64,000 bases of DNA from Chiridota heheva (GCA_020152595.1 JAIGNY010002845.1:1293501-1357500); one strand, 5' to 3'. Shown: positions 12,936 to 24,339, counted from the stretch's first letter. Notes: generated by a model not told the origin, from the letters alone. Numbers and translations: made by a program.

Positions 12936-14040
12936 ATAACCTTTTCATGCGCTTCTCTTTCATGAATAATTTTCACTTCACACCAGAGGCTAAAGCTGCC
13001 TAAATGATAATTGGAGGTAAAGGTAGATTCCATTCATGTCTGTGACATCATCAATAATGACCTCTTTAAAGGATTAGTTCAGGGGTTAAGCAAGGTCATC
13101 TTATATGAAAGAGGATTTTAAAAAGAATTAAAATGGTGAAGGAAGCATTCACAAATCTTATTCCATTAAGGAGATATTCAGGTTTAATATAAATTCCAGA
13201 AGACAAAAACAAAAAAAGTCAGCGTTCTTGGACTGATTTATCTCAAGCAAGAACATTACCTTTTCACAACACAAGAAAAGGGAAACCACTAAAAATACAT
13301 GAGCAAATAAAAAATGATATTAACACACTAGCATGTATAATCTGCTTTTTCGTTTTTATCCTCCACATGAAAGGAAAGATGTCACTCGTTTTTTAAATCT
13401 ATTTCGGACTGAAAGTTACTGAAAGTTCGGTGGTCAAGCATATCCATCGTATATAAAAGAGGACTTCAAAAGAAACAAAATGGTGAAGAAAGCGTTCAAA
13501 AAATCTTACTTTGTTAAGGAGATATTCAAGTTTAAAGCTCTGTCTTATTTGTGTAGAAATGACAGGTGTAGTAAGTCTACTATGGAAAGTTGGTGCCCTC
13601 ATCCTCACATTATTAACAATTGTTAATGTATTTTGAAGAAAATTTGATTTATTTTTCCTCAAAATTTCTTCAGGTGGTAAATTATAATAACCATTACTAG
13701 TTTATGTTTTACCACTTCCATGACATATCCAATGGTGTTTAAGCCACAAATCTCAGGACAAAATATGATAGAATACCTAAAGACTATGAGGAATCAGAGG
13801 CTATGACATCACAACTAGTCTGCTTTCAGTCTTTTCCACACAAATGATACCAAACTTTTACACTTTAAAATCTCCTCAATGAAATAAGATTTGTTAATGC
13901 TTTCTTCACTATTTTGTTTCTTTTGAAGTCCTCTTTCATATGACTTGCCTGACCCCTCAATTATCCTTTAAAATAACCTTTTTTTATGCACTCCTTTATC
14001 ATGAATAATTTCCACCAGAGGCCAAATGACAGATTAGAAA
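12936..14040. repeat. Direct repeat flanking the 13070-13967 MITE
   Basis: About 65 bp around AATAACCTTTTCATGCGC and TCATGAATAATTTTCAC (12938-13010) recurs as AATAACCTTTTTTTATGC and TCATGAATAATTTCCACC (13972-14040). The copies are about 85% alike by eye and lie on each side of the element. Confidence 0.7.
13070..13967. mobile_element. AGGATTAG-family MITE with long arms, rearranged, TTAA on both sides
   Basis: Starts AGGATTAGTTCAGGGG after TTAA (13066-13069) and ends GACCCCTCAATTATCCT before TTAA (13968-13971). The family has arms of well over 100 bp: GGTCAAGCAAGTCC, AAAGAGGACTTCAAAAGAAA, AAGGAGATATTCAAGTTTAA and their complements. This copy has a second left arm starting near 13420, so it is a composite or partly duplicated element. 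Non-coding. Confidence 0.8.
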
Positions 14041-14079
14041 AACAGCTGTGTCCCATGAATGAAGATGAACGAAAAGAGG

Positions 14080-14440
14080 TAACATTGTTCTACATTCTGC
14101 CCTGGGGTAGGGGGAAGGGAGGGGGAGAATATTCTTTTTTTGGATATAGTACACCAATATTTGGTTTTGTTTTTTCACAAATTTTCCCAAACTGGAAAAC
14201 TCTTAGCCATATTGTCATGCCCACTCCTAATGCACGTGTACTACCGCCAACACAAAGGTGGTAACCTAATGCACGTGTACTACATCCAACACAAAGGTGG
14301 TAATCTTGTTCTACATTCTGCCCTGGGGTAGGGGAAGAGTATGCCTTCCTCATTTACACAGTAGTACAACAATATTTTTTCACCAATTTCCCCAAATTGG
14401 AAAATTCTTGACATGCCCACTCCTTTCAAACTATCTCCAA
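14080..14440. repeat. About 220-bp tandem duplication with nested 39-bp duplication
   Basis: TTCTACATTCTGCCCTGGGG appears at 14087 and again near 14309. CATGCCCACTCCT appears at 14216 and again at 14412. Inside, AATGCACGTGTACTAC and AACACAAAGGTGGTAA units repeat at a 39-bp step (14229-14304). Frames here are incidental. Confidence 0.72.
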
Positions 14441-15013
14441 CACAATTGCTCCCAGTTAGAATTGGCTGGTTACACTCAGGTATGTTGAGAGCCAGAACAC
14501 ATGTACAGGGAAAAAGCGAAAACAATCTAGCTTTTAATTTCAATTTGGAACCAATTTTAATTGTTAATATATTATTTCTCATGGTAGCACTACATCATTA
14601 GACATTCCACAAGGACATTAGTGAGGAAATGTTTCACAATCTAATTGCAATTGCCTCACTACCATTAGAAATGACTTTGCTTAAAACCAGGAACACTTCG
14701 ACTGACCAAAAGAGCAGGGCCGGTTGGATTAAAAGTTATCTTCACCTTTATTTCACAAAACCACAAAACTGTGACCTGGTCCACTCCATACAAGCTGTTC
14801 AATAAACCATGTGATTGTTTTCCACTCAACACAAAAGAGTTTTTAGTAAGGGGAGCTGCATCTCTTAAGGAGTATGAAATGTCCTTCAAAGCAATGTTAA
14901 TATTGTGGAATGATGCGTAATATGAAGTCTGAAATGTGCACAAGTTTTTAGGCAGTGTCTGTACTAATGTACGTTAAATCAACAGCGCCCTCATTGGCGC
15001 AAACTTTACTCAC

Positions 15014-15188
15014 CTTCACATATGAATCCTTGACCGAATATTCCCCACATTAGATCTGTGCAATGGTGGCAGTATGTAGGTTTATGAAATGTTTTTTTAA
15101 CAAACGAATGACTATGCCATTCCTCGTCGTTTCTCTCTGGATTCAAATTCACTTGGTTACCAAACAAACATGTTGCCGTGGTCGCCAT
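15014..15188 (-). CDS. First coding exon of a C1-domain protein (diacylglycerol kinase theta-like or novel PKC-like), partial
   Basis: Read on the minus strand, this encodes 58 residues plus one base. Residues 27-57 fit the zinc-binding C1 pattern H-x12-C-x2-C-x13-C: H27, C40, C43, C57. The core PTYCHHC followed by WG and QG is typical of diacylglycerol/phorbol-ester-binding folds. The exon ends in a consensus donor (GAAG then GTGAGT) in phase 1, so the next Cys-x2-Cys ligand must lie in an exon at lower coordinates. I chose the start because ATG sits in a good context (ACCATGG), and the frame upstream has a TAA before a plausible acceptor (TTTCTCGCAG), implying a 5' UTR exon. C1 domains recruit signalling proteins to membranes in response to diacylglycerol. 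Spacing and wording look most like the first C1 of invertebrate DGK-theta. Novel PKC (eta/epsilon) is the main alternative. I did not find the following exon. C1 fold: confident. Exact family: moderate. Confidence 0.8.
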
Positions 15189-15235
15189 GGTATCAGTTAT
15201 GTCGGTGTCTGCCCATTAATAGGATCTGCGAGAAA
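15189..15235 (-). other. Probable 5' UTR end and 3' splice acceptor upstream of the C1 exon
   Basis: On the minus strand a run ending TTTCTCGCAG precedes 37 bases that lead to the ATG at 15188. The in-frame codon TAA lies in this short leader, so the protein cannot extend upstream within the exon. This suggests a spliced 5' UTR, with a non-coding first exon at higher coordinates that I cannot locate. Confidence 0.45.
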
Positions 15236-15380
15236 TTGATAAAACAAAACAATTTTACAAACACATGATTTGTACTAGGGCTGTCACAATATATGGGTAA
15301 ATCAGATATCGATTATTATGGACAAAAATATAGCAATACACAGTATCACCATATTGCAATATTTAAGTTATGATTATTAC

Positions 15381-15898
15381 AGGATTAGTTCAGTGGTCAA
15401 GCAAGTTGATCTTATGCAAAAGAGGTCTTAACAAGAAACAAAATGGTGAAAAAAGCATTTAAAAAATCTTATATTCTGTATATACAAGTTAAAAGCTCTG
15501 TATTATCTGTGTAGAAATGCCTGGTATAGTAAGTCTACTGTACTATGGAAGCTTGGTGTCTTCATCCTCACATTCTTAACAATTGTTACTGTATTTTGAA
15601 GAAAGTAAATTTGTTACTATTGAAATTATTTTTCCTCAAACTTTCTTCAGGTGGTACGTTAAAAATACCCCAAAAGATTCAGTGTTAGTACTTTTTTGAC
15701 ATATCTCATGGTTTTTAAGCCACAAAATCACAGGACAAAATATAACAGAATGACTTTGAGGAATCTGAAGCTAGTCTGATTTCAGTCGTTTCTACACAAA
15801 TGATACCAAACTTTAAACTTGGATATCTCCTTCCCGGAATAAGATTTTTGAATGCTTTTTTTACTATTTTTTCTTTGAAGTCCTCTTTCATATCCTTT
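15381..15898. mobile_element. AGGATTAG-family MITE, right end truncated
   Basis: Starts AGGATTAGTTCAGTGGTCAA after TTAC. It shows both long arms and the middle segment (TTTAAGCCACAAAATCACAGG). The right arm stops in TCCTCTTTCATATCC, so the last ~40 bp are lost. It lies about 200 bp upstream (in gene orientation) of the C1 exon. Confidence 0.8.
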
Positions 15899-16791
15899 CA
15901 TTTCAATCAACATACAGATTTCACTTATCCCATCAAACCTCAGAGCTAATAGAAAGAATAAAGAATCAGATCTGCTGCAAATATCTTGTTAAAATACCAT
16001 TGCTGGCGTGTGGTTGGAGTGTTCGACCGTGAATTTTATGAACATCCAAAAACTGGTGGTCCAAGGACCTTCATAAGGGATCCAGACCACTGCACTTCCC
16101 CCACCCACCATTGAGAGCAATAGATTATTAACAGTACATAAATCGTTATAAACAGAATTACTTTATTCGTTTATTAGAAACAGTGACACAAACAATCTAT
16201 TTGAGCATATGTCCAATTGTGTCATTTCTGCTGCTGCAATTATGCTCAAACAATGACTTTAAAAAATAAGACAAATTGACAGAAGTTTTTCAAGTATACT
16301 TTCTGTATGTCTCAGAAATACATCATACATTTTTCTTCAGACATGTTAACCTTGAACTTATAGTAACTCATGTGCTTGTCTTGGCAGTGGTGTAGATCTG
16401 TGAGGAGGGCGGGAGGGGGAAATTGTAGCAATTTTTTCTAATTTTACTGTGTGAGAAAAGTGTTATATATTAGGGATTCATCAAAAGTGAGGGTAAATAC
16501 CCCCCCTCCCTTCCCGATCAATGCCTATGTTCCTTGATATCTAAGTGAACCTTACAGGCAATATTAGTAGATACACGTAGCTTATTTAAAAATATGAATA
16601 ATAATGGCAAAAAAAAACATCAAATTGGTTAACAAATTGATTGACTTTATATAGTTTTTCATTTTCCGGTTCAATCATCATGATGCCATCAGTGGTATCA
16701 GTCTTCATTTTCAAACCAGATACATCTAAGTAAACATGTATATTAAGTCTCCTGCAGAATTTGAAACCAAAAAAATTAACAACATAAAAAC
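15899..16791. other. No recognisable gene
   Basis: AT-rich. GGCAGTGGTGTAGATCTGTG near 16381 resembles a CAGTGG-type MITE end, with no clear partner. May be the first intron of the C1 gene. Confidence 0.5.
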
Positions 16792-17882
16792 TAGGGATGT
16801 ACCGGATATCCGGTCCGGCGATTATTTTGGAAAAAATCCGGTTCGGTTCCGCCGATTTTTTTCCAAACCGCCGAACGGAGTTTTGGCAATTTTAACAATT
16901 GAAGATTTACATTATGAGACTGTGGTACATTACAACTATACAACTATATGAAATATAAAACAAACATGAATATCTGGATTTTTCTCGGTATAGATAATGT
17001 ATTTTCTTCTTGAAAACACTAAACAAATTGGCTTATGTTACACATATGATCATTTTAAACGGAATAAAGACATGTAGCTGTTTGAAATCAATAGAAATTT
17101 TGAAACAGATTGGGCTGTAACAGATAATAAATAAAACCACACCAGTTGTTAACAATTTTACAGTTAGAGACATTAATGAAATTTGTAGATAAAAGTACAT
17201 GTACATGTAGGTTGACTGAATTTGTTTTCCACAATTTTTCATTGCTTAGATTCTCCTGCTATTGAAAAAGAGAAAAATGTTTTTTCCCGCACTTAATCTA
17301 AGCCAACTGTTTTACAAGTAATTCAGGGTACCAAGGTGTTTTAATGAAATAACACAAAAATAATTCAGAGAATAATTACTTTCCAAATGTAAAACATGAA
17401 AAATTCATATCCATTTCTATTACCTTGTTACTGTCCTTAATTATTTTAGTTTAGTTTTTACACAATTTGCACATACATGCACTTTAAATACATGTTAAGG
17501 TTAGATAAATGACCCTTTGCTCCCTCCATAGTGTCATTTGACTTTTGACTTCCTCAGTAAGAACACATGTGTGACAGTCTCAAGTTTGATAATATTAAAG
17601 ATGTTAGGATTAATTCAGAACTTTCACTAATTTTGATTTGATTTCATCACAATATGCCCAATAATTATTATTTTCCAAAAATTTTGGGTTGCTAGCCATT
17701 AGTAGCCAACTTGACAATCCCCTGCCCCCCCGCCCTTTCCCTTTGTTTCTTAAGATTATGAGAATTGTTGTAAGCAATGAAAAATCCGGTTCCGGCCGGA
17801 TTTTATCCGGCCGGATTTCAACCTGGGTCCGGCAAAATCCGGTTCCGGCCGGATCCAAAAATTTGGATCCGGTACATCCCTA
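16792..17882. mobile_element. Non-autonomous hAT-type element with perfect 8-bp target duplication
   Basis: Ends are TAGGGATGTACCGGAT and ATCCGGTACATCCCTA, an inverted repeat. ATAAAAAC flanks it on both sides (16784-16791 and 17883-17890). An 8-bp duplication and TAGGG-type ends indicate hAT. Both ends are packed with CCGG words (GGTTCCGGCCGGATTTTATC and similar) that form nested palindromes. The 1.1-kb interior has no transposase reading frame. Confidence 0.88.
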
Positions 17883-19639
17883 ATAAAAACCTATGTCTTC
17901 AATACTTTTTAGGTCGTAAAGGTTGCATTAATCAACAAATATTAGAACTTTGTTTACCAGAACTGCTAGGAAACCATACAAGCTCAACACTTACAGATAA
18001 ATCCTTTTCAGAAGGTGGTCTTTAACAAAAGGAGAGGTGCAGCTCGACCTTTTACCACTGATTTAACCTGTTGAACAAATTTGTGTTTGTCCATCTCAAA
18101 CAAAGAAACTGACAACCGATTCAAGCAATTGTATGAAATATTTTCTATGTTGAGGTGTCAGTTAATATAGATTTATGAATATCACTTGGACTCCTTTAAA
18201 AAATAATTCTTAGAAAAACGATTTTATGAATAAGATATGTGAAGAAAAAAAACCCACATACATGTACAACAAGATTTTGCTGTTTCAGGAACACTTGTTT
18301 AAACTTTATTATAATACATAGCATTTGCCGAATAAGTCATACTGTAGCTATGTTGTGTTGAACATATGCCAATTCAACGTTAAAAAAATAACACAATTTT
18401 GATGATTTATTAAAGATAAGACTAAGAAAGAAATACAGATCATCAGTTGTTACATAGAAGTTACACTCGGGCGTAATTCCCAGGGGAAAGGAAACATTCC
18501 TTCCCCACTTTTTGGTGGGGCAACAAAAATAAAATAAATTTAAGTTTCTGAATTGTTGTTTTGCTTTGAAATGCTTGGATTGAGGATGTGCTTCTTGGTT
18601 TATTTGTTGACCTCTGTTGGGGGAGGTGGAGTGGGGGGGGGGGTATGGTGCTCTACTAGAACACCCTCTGCCACCACCCCCTTTCCCTCCCCCCTCACAC
18701 ACACACACTGCTTGGAGGAGAATCGCAACCCTGGTTATACTTTAGCTATTGTTATCTAAACAAAAAGTTTTTATGTTCCATTTTCTGTTTTCAGTTTTAG
18801 TCCCTCACAAAAGAAAGAAAGAAAGAAAGAAAACATTACAAAGAAACATCTCATTACTCCAAAGATAAGATTCAAAATGAAAATTATTTGATAATAAATT
18901 CCCAAAGATACTTCACAGTTTTCAATGACAGATATGGCAGATGGTACCACAGACGTAATGCAATGTAGCTGCATACATCAATGATGGATATAGCAGAGAG
19001 CAGTTTCTGACATTTTGAAACAACAATTGACTTAATAAGTCCGAATATCCGAGTTATTTCCTGAATTGTCAATCTGTAACCACAGGCATACTGAAGCGAT
19101 TGAGTTTTCAACTTTTCATTTTGCTTGTGAAGTCAATTTCATTCCATTCTATAAATTAAAGTGCAGCAAAATTTGAGAGAATCCTGAGCCACGTTTAAAG
19201 GGTCCAAATTTGCTCATCTTAGGGTGTGCTAACATAAACAAATGCAAAAAGCAGTAGAAACAAGAGTTGGCCTGGGAGGTACTGACTGGTCTTAGTCCAA
19301 AATCGGTATATCGGCTGAAAAAACCTATATATTTGTATGCAAATGACCAGCTTCATTGAATTTATTTATCTATCTTTTATGTAGGCCTACAATTAAAAAA
19401 TATTTGGCAAGCAGACTAAGAACATGTTTGTTTTGTCTGGCTTCTTCTGTATGATAGGGTGCATTAATTCAGGAGTTCTTTTTACGTTAAGAAAATATTT
19501 CAAAAGAAAAAGCTTTTCATAGTTTTTTTCAATCTTTTTTATAGTTATATTAGAATTTGTATCAAGGTGTTTTACATGTTTTACAGGTGTACATAACATT
19601 GTAGCTGAAATATGAAAGGTCATTGACGCAACAGCAGTA
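17883..19639. other. No recognisable gene
   Basis: AT-rich with a G-run at 18634-18644. No recognisable coding, RNA or element apart from (GAAA)n. Confidence 0.5.
18816..18838. repeat. (GAAA)n microsatellite
   Basis: About six GAAA units. No other feature nearby. Confidence 0.85.
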
Positions 19640-21460
19640 AATACACAGCTTGTTTAATCAAATATGGTCAGAGGAAACAGTGCTTAATGACTGGAAGAAA
19701 AGCCTAATTACCATAATACCAAAGAAGGGTGACCTTACGATATGCGATAATTTCAGAGGCATCTCACTGCTACCAACTGCTATATGTAGAAAGATCATGG
19801 GATGCATCATTATTGACAAAATGAAGGATACAGTTGACGGGAAACTTAGACCTGAGCAAGCAGGGTTCAGGCAAGGAAGGGCACTAGTGAACAGATATTC
19901 ATCCTCAGAAACATTTTAGAACAGTGTATAGAATGGCAATCCAGCTTTTTGATTAACTTTAGTAAGGCCTTTGACAGTATTGACATAGCAAAGGTGTGGG
20001 ATATATTAAGCCACTATGGTGTACCACAAAAGATTACCCACATTATAAAGCAGCGATATGCTGGCAGTAAATCCGCAGTCCTGTACAAAGGTGTAACATC
20101 AGATTGGTTCGACGTAGCGACAGGTGTGAAGCAAGGATGTCCCATGTCAGGCTTCCAGTTCATCATTGCACTCGACTGGGTGCGCGACGTACTGTCAATG
20201 GTCACACGAATATGGCATTAGGTAGAACTTCTGCATGCTACTGGAAGATTTAGATTACGCTGATGACATAGCCTTATTGTCAAGCAAATGGGATCATTTA
20301 CAGGACAAAACTTCACGACCAAACCAATGCAGGATATGTAGGGATATCAATGAATAATAGCAAGTCAAAGGTGATAAGAATTAATGCTAGAAGGCAATAT
20401 TGCTTTTTCAGTGAACGGAAAAGAGGTGGATGACGTTACATACATAGGAACCACCCTGACGAAAGATGGCGGAACACTGATTGACATAAGGAGAAGAATA
20501 GGCAAGGCCAGAAACACTTTCATCACCTTAAAGGAGACATAGTCTGATACACTTAATATGTCATATGATAGAGGATAAAAATCTTTAACCAACTGCCAAA
20601 CACAGCAAGTCAAAATCTTATCCCTATTTCAAGTTATTCATCTTTGAAATGGACACATGAGGGCTGCCATTTTGTTCAATTCTGTATTGAAATATTGTGC
20701 ATGATGACATAATTTCCCCAATAGGGACATAAGGATTATAAAGTATTTCTTTATAAATGTGATTAAAGTTTGTATTCCAAATGATGTGACACAGTTTTAA
20801 CAGCAAGTCTTAATAATTTCATGTGTATACAAAAAATGTCCTTGACCCTTACAGAAGAAAAACAATTTTTCAAGGCTAGAAAACTTGAGGTAGATTATAA
20901 AGAAATACAATGCATTCCAACATCCTGCTGGGCTGATGACATCATAATCTGCATGTTTTGAAATCAAAATGGTGGCTCCCATGGTACTATTTAGTAGTAG
21001 TTTTGAAGATTTTAATAATTATAATAAATGTGCTAGATTGCTTTAGGAGGTATGAAACTTGATCAGTACATTTGTTATTTTCAATTCTATTATATGATAT
21101 AAGGATTGTGTGAGACTTTATGTTTCCTTTAAAGAATATTTGGAAATCTATTAACTACAGCTTAAAGACAATTAAAAATATTTCAAACAAATGTTATGTC
21201 TGTGCTTCAATACAGATCATGCACATGGAGAATGAAGGAAGGCAACAATAAAAAAAAAGTAGATACATTTCAATAAAACTGCCTACGCAAAATATTAAGT
21301 CTGATGGCCAACAGTAATTTCAAATAATGACTTGCATAGAAAAACAAAGATGTTAAGCGACAAGCATAGCAATTCGTGAGAGAAGATGGAAAGAAATCGG
21401 ATATATTTTATGTCGAGGTGCCACCAAAAGAGATGCCCCTCTCCCTCCACCCCCCCCCCC
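19640..21460 (+). pseudogene. Dead non-LTR retrotransposon: reverse transcriptase plus C-terminal region, split by a MITE
   Basis: Broken frames encode successive RT blocks: IIPKKGDLTICDNFRGISLL and EQAGFRQGRA near 19700-19880, INFSKAFDSID (block A) near 19950, GVKQGCPMSG (block B) near 20130, and DLDYADDIALLS (catalytic YADD) near 20250. Then VNGKEVDDVTYIGTTLT leads to FITL at 20530, where a MITE interrupts. Coding resemblance resumes at 21133 with KNIWKS, then IFQTNVMSVLQY and RERRWKEIGYIL, the usual C-terminal tail of such polyproteins, fading near 21460 in a C-rich tract. The 5' part (endonuclease) is missing. Stops and frameshifts make it inactive. Clade is uncertain, RTE-like by general look. 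Confidence 0.88.
20532..21128. mobile_element. TTAA-target MITE inserted inside the reverse-transcriptase frame
   Basis: The 597-bp element starts AGGAGACATAGTCTG and ends with the approximate complement (GACTTTATGTTTCCT). TTAA flanks both ends (20528-20531 and 21129-21132). The host RT protein similarity runs up to the left TTAA and continues in phase after the right one, so one TTAA is the target duplication. The core GGGCTGCCATTTTGTTC is shared with the element at 55285-55743, so they are one family. No transposase is encoded. TTAA targets and AG starts fit Kolobok-type (or less likely piggyBac) elements by family knowledge. Confidence 0.85.
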
Positions 21461-21669
21461 TCCCCCCAGAAAGGAGCAGTGAGTAAGTGAGTTTAACATG
21501 TTTATGATTACTGGGCGGCTATTACTTAATGATAAGATAGGGAGATGCATTTAAAGTTTTTTTGGTATCAAAGGCATTTCGGTATGTCAAAAATGTTCAT
21601 TACCAACCATATCGGTATGGCTAGATACCAAAAATTACCGAAATATTGGTATACCCCCCAACTCTATCA

Positions 21670-22330
21670 CAGAGATGAGTGGCTCAGTGGCTTCATGTGT
21701 ATAAGACAGAGATGCTGGAGGTTCCAGGTTCAAATCTAACAACGAAATAGCCGGTGATATCTAAAGATGGGTAGAATGACATACATTAATCACAGAGGTT
21801 CTTCTGGATCCCATCTTCTCCTTTCTTAGCCAGACCCCTAGCTTTGCTGTTTTACAGGGGCGGCCCGCCCTGCCCCCCCCCCGGGTCTGCCCTGCCCCTC
21901 ATGAGAAAAAAAAATTGAAAATATATATATTTACTTTTTAAGATTTGTTTATATAAAAACTTAATCATCCTAATCAACCTCATAAATGAAATACCTTACA
22001 TGCATACAGAACACATAATGATAGCATAGTAAGCAATTGTCCTGTTTGGCTCATGAATGGTTCTTATCAATCAGAATAGTTTCATTAGATGATTATAGCT
22101 AAGATCCCAGAGCTTCTTCTTTGCCATGGGATTGAGCCCCTGGACTCCATGCCGAAAAGACACAGCGCTTCACGCGCATTAATGTGCCCCTCAACAAGTC
22201 CAGCACCCTGCCCCTTCTTAAATCAAGCTAGGGGTCTGTTAGCCTATAAGAAAGGGAGCCAATGCATTTGGTTGGGGCACTGTCAATTGGATGAGGATGT
22301 ACATGTCAGGTTCTTTGATCGTTTCTCCAA
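21670..22330 (+). mobile_element. tRNA-derived SINE, interrupted by MITE copy b
   Basis: The head GAGTGGCTCAGTGGCTTCAT resembles a tRNA A box, and GAGGTTCCAGGTTCAAATCT a B box. The body (GTAGAATGACATACATTAAT, then CCATCTTCTCC) is followed by the MITE and then AGCCAATGCATTTGGTTGG. It parallels the SINE at 29865-30210, where the same region is uninterrupted. Confidence 0.68.
21833..22238 (+). mobile_element. CAGACCCC-ended MITE, copy b, inserted in a SINE
   Basis: Starts CAGACCCCTAGCTTTGC and ends CAAGCTAGGGGTCTG, with a 14-bp inverted repeat. TTAGC directly flanks both ends (21828-21832 and 22239-22243), suggesting a 5-bp target duplication. SINE-like sequence lies on both sides. The internal GC minisatellite is short here. 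Non-coding. Confidence 0.82.
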
Positions 22331-22856
22331 AAGATCATGGATAATACACAGAATTCAACCACTTTAAAAATACCCAGAATTCAACCACTTCTATCCCAGT
22401 CAAGTCCCTAACAGAGACTATCATATCCAAGTATAGCCCTGAATGAGCTGCACTAATCACAATAAAGTCCCCCTGCCCCCTCCCTCTTTTTTGTTTGTTT
22501 TCATTCTAGCTTCAGCCGTAGTGGTAGTGGTCTGGTAACTCACAAAACTGAAAGTATTTCACACAAAAATCTGGCCAGTGGCAACACCCCTAACTCTATT
22601 CCCATTATACAGTCAATCACGGCAATAACTTTTCAAAGTTAGATCTCTGGCCTAAATCTAGGGAACTTTCTGTTGCCTTGCTTAACAAGCCCGGATGAAA
22701 GCTCTTTTCTATTGACTTGCAATTTACATAACACAGAAACTTATAACAAGCAATAGATGAAAAAACACATACACCAAAATGACAGACGGACCAAACGTTT
22801 GATTAAACTGAATTATATGTCGCGCCGATATTGATGACATCACAAGGGGATTTCTA

Positions 22857-22936
22857 TCAAAACATTCAGTTGCATTACTGCGATTCATGTATGCTAATCA
22901 AAACATTCAGTTGCATTACTGCTATTAATGTATGCT
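22857..22936. repeat. Two-copy 41-bp tandem repeat
   Basis: TCAAAACATTCAGTTGCATT occurs twice in a row, 41 bp apart, each time followed by ACTGC and ATGTATGCTA. Confidence 0.8.
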
Positions 22937-23519
22937 ATGTTTGTTTAAGTTTATAAACACCCCCCCTCCCAAAAAATATGTGAGTAAATTCTATAGATTT
23001 AAATCCACCAGATACTGTAGTTGAACGAAAATTGAAAAACACCGTTTACCAGATCAATACCAGAGGGCAATTCTTTGATGATGATCAATCAAACAACAAC
23101 TGCTGTAATTTATTATTCTGTTATCTTTCCAGGGTACCGCCATTTGCATCATCTGAACAAATAGCACACACTATAAACTTGGGTTTTCACCATCGGTGAA
23201 GTCAAAGGACTTTCACATCAAATACATATGAGAAGTGGTCGTAGGATCACAGGCCTAAAGATTTATTAGATGGCAACAGTATTTTCTCTGAATAAAATGT
23301 TCTTGTTTCTGAAAACTTTTACTAAATTTTATCCACTTTAGAACAAAATTTGGCAATCTGCCAGCAAAATATTGGTGACGGTGTTATATGACTTCTCTGC
23401 TACACGTACCTCCTTTGATAACCAGAACCAAAAGGTTTTGTGGTTCCGATGCTTTTGTTTTTCATAAGTTGATTGATTTCCAAAAAATTGTATTAGCTGT
23501 TAATGTCATTGCATATCAT

Positions 23520-24335
23520 GCGGAAATATTTGTTCCATAATATTTATTCATAGGCCACACCCACCATGTAGATCAATACAAATGTTGACATTAGCATTTG
23601 CACAATAATTGAAAACATTATCATAGCAAGTATGATACAAAAACGTTGCTCATTTATCCTATTTCAAAAAAATTTCAGTAAGCCCCGCCTGCTCATTAAT
23701 ATTCATGATATCACTACCACAACATTTGAACATATGTACAGACCATGCCCATCTGTGTACCATGCACATATAACATAAATCTGATATATGGTTAATGAGA
23801 TACAGTATGATGTTTACATCATTTAACAATTTCAAACTAAGCCACGCCCACCATACATATTAATGACATCTGTTGATAACATAAGCATGCACACAATAAC
23901 CAGCAAAATTACCATGCCCAATATGACGCAAAACTGACGTACAGTTGCTCATTTATCACTCTTTTAAAATGTTCACTTTAAGCCCCGCCCACTTATTAAT
24001 ATAAATTAAATCACCACCAATAAAATCATTACACATCTGCATATCATGAGCTATCTGTGTATTACACATGATGTGAATCCAGTTCATAGTTTTTGAGATA
24101 TCGTGTTTACAAGCATTTTGTTTACAAAATCATATTAAACCCTACACACTATGCATCTTTGCAAGTCAACATGTTTACATCATGAACATATACACACCAG
24201 CTAACATCATAAATATACCACATATGAAACAAAACAGACATGCAGTTGTTAAAATATGAACATTTCCAGATTTGTACATTAAGCCCCACCTACTCATTAA
24301 TATGCAAGACATCACCACCAAAATAAATAGGGTAT
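23520..24335. repeat. About 300-bp satellite, nearly three diverged units
   Basis: Landmarks recur at about 300-bp steps. AAGCCCCGCCTGCTCATTAA appears near 23681, and AAGCCCCGCCCACTTATTAA near 23980. AAGCCCCACCTACTCATTAA appears near 24282. Similarly GCCACACCCACC, GCCACGCCCACC and CCCTACACACTA lie near 23554, 23843 and 24138. It passes directly into the CCCACATGGCAT array. Confidence 0.82.
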
Positions 24336-24339
24336 AAAA

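Noticed and set aside
15277..15370. hAT element starting TAGGGCTGTCACAATATATG
   Set aside because: The left end looks right, but no matching right end or 8-bp duplication was found nearby; 52010-52070 has a similar complement-like end far away, but linking them is unsupported.
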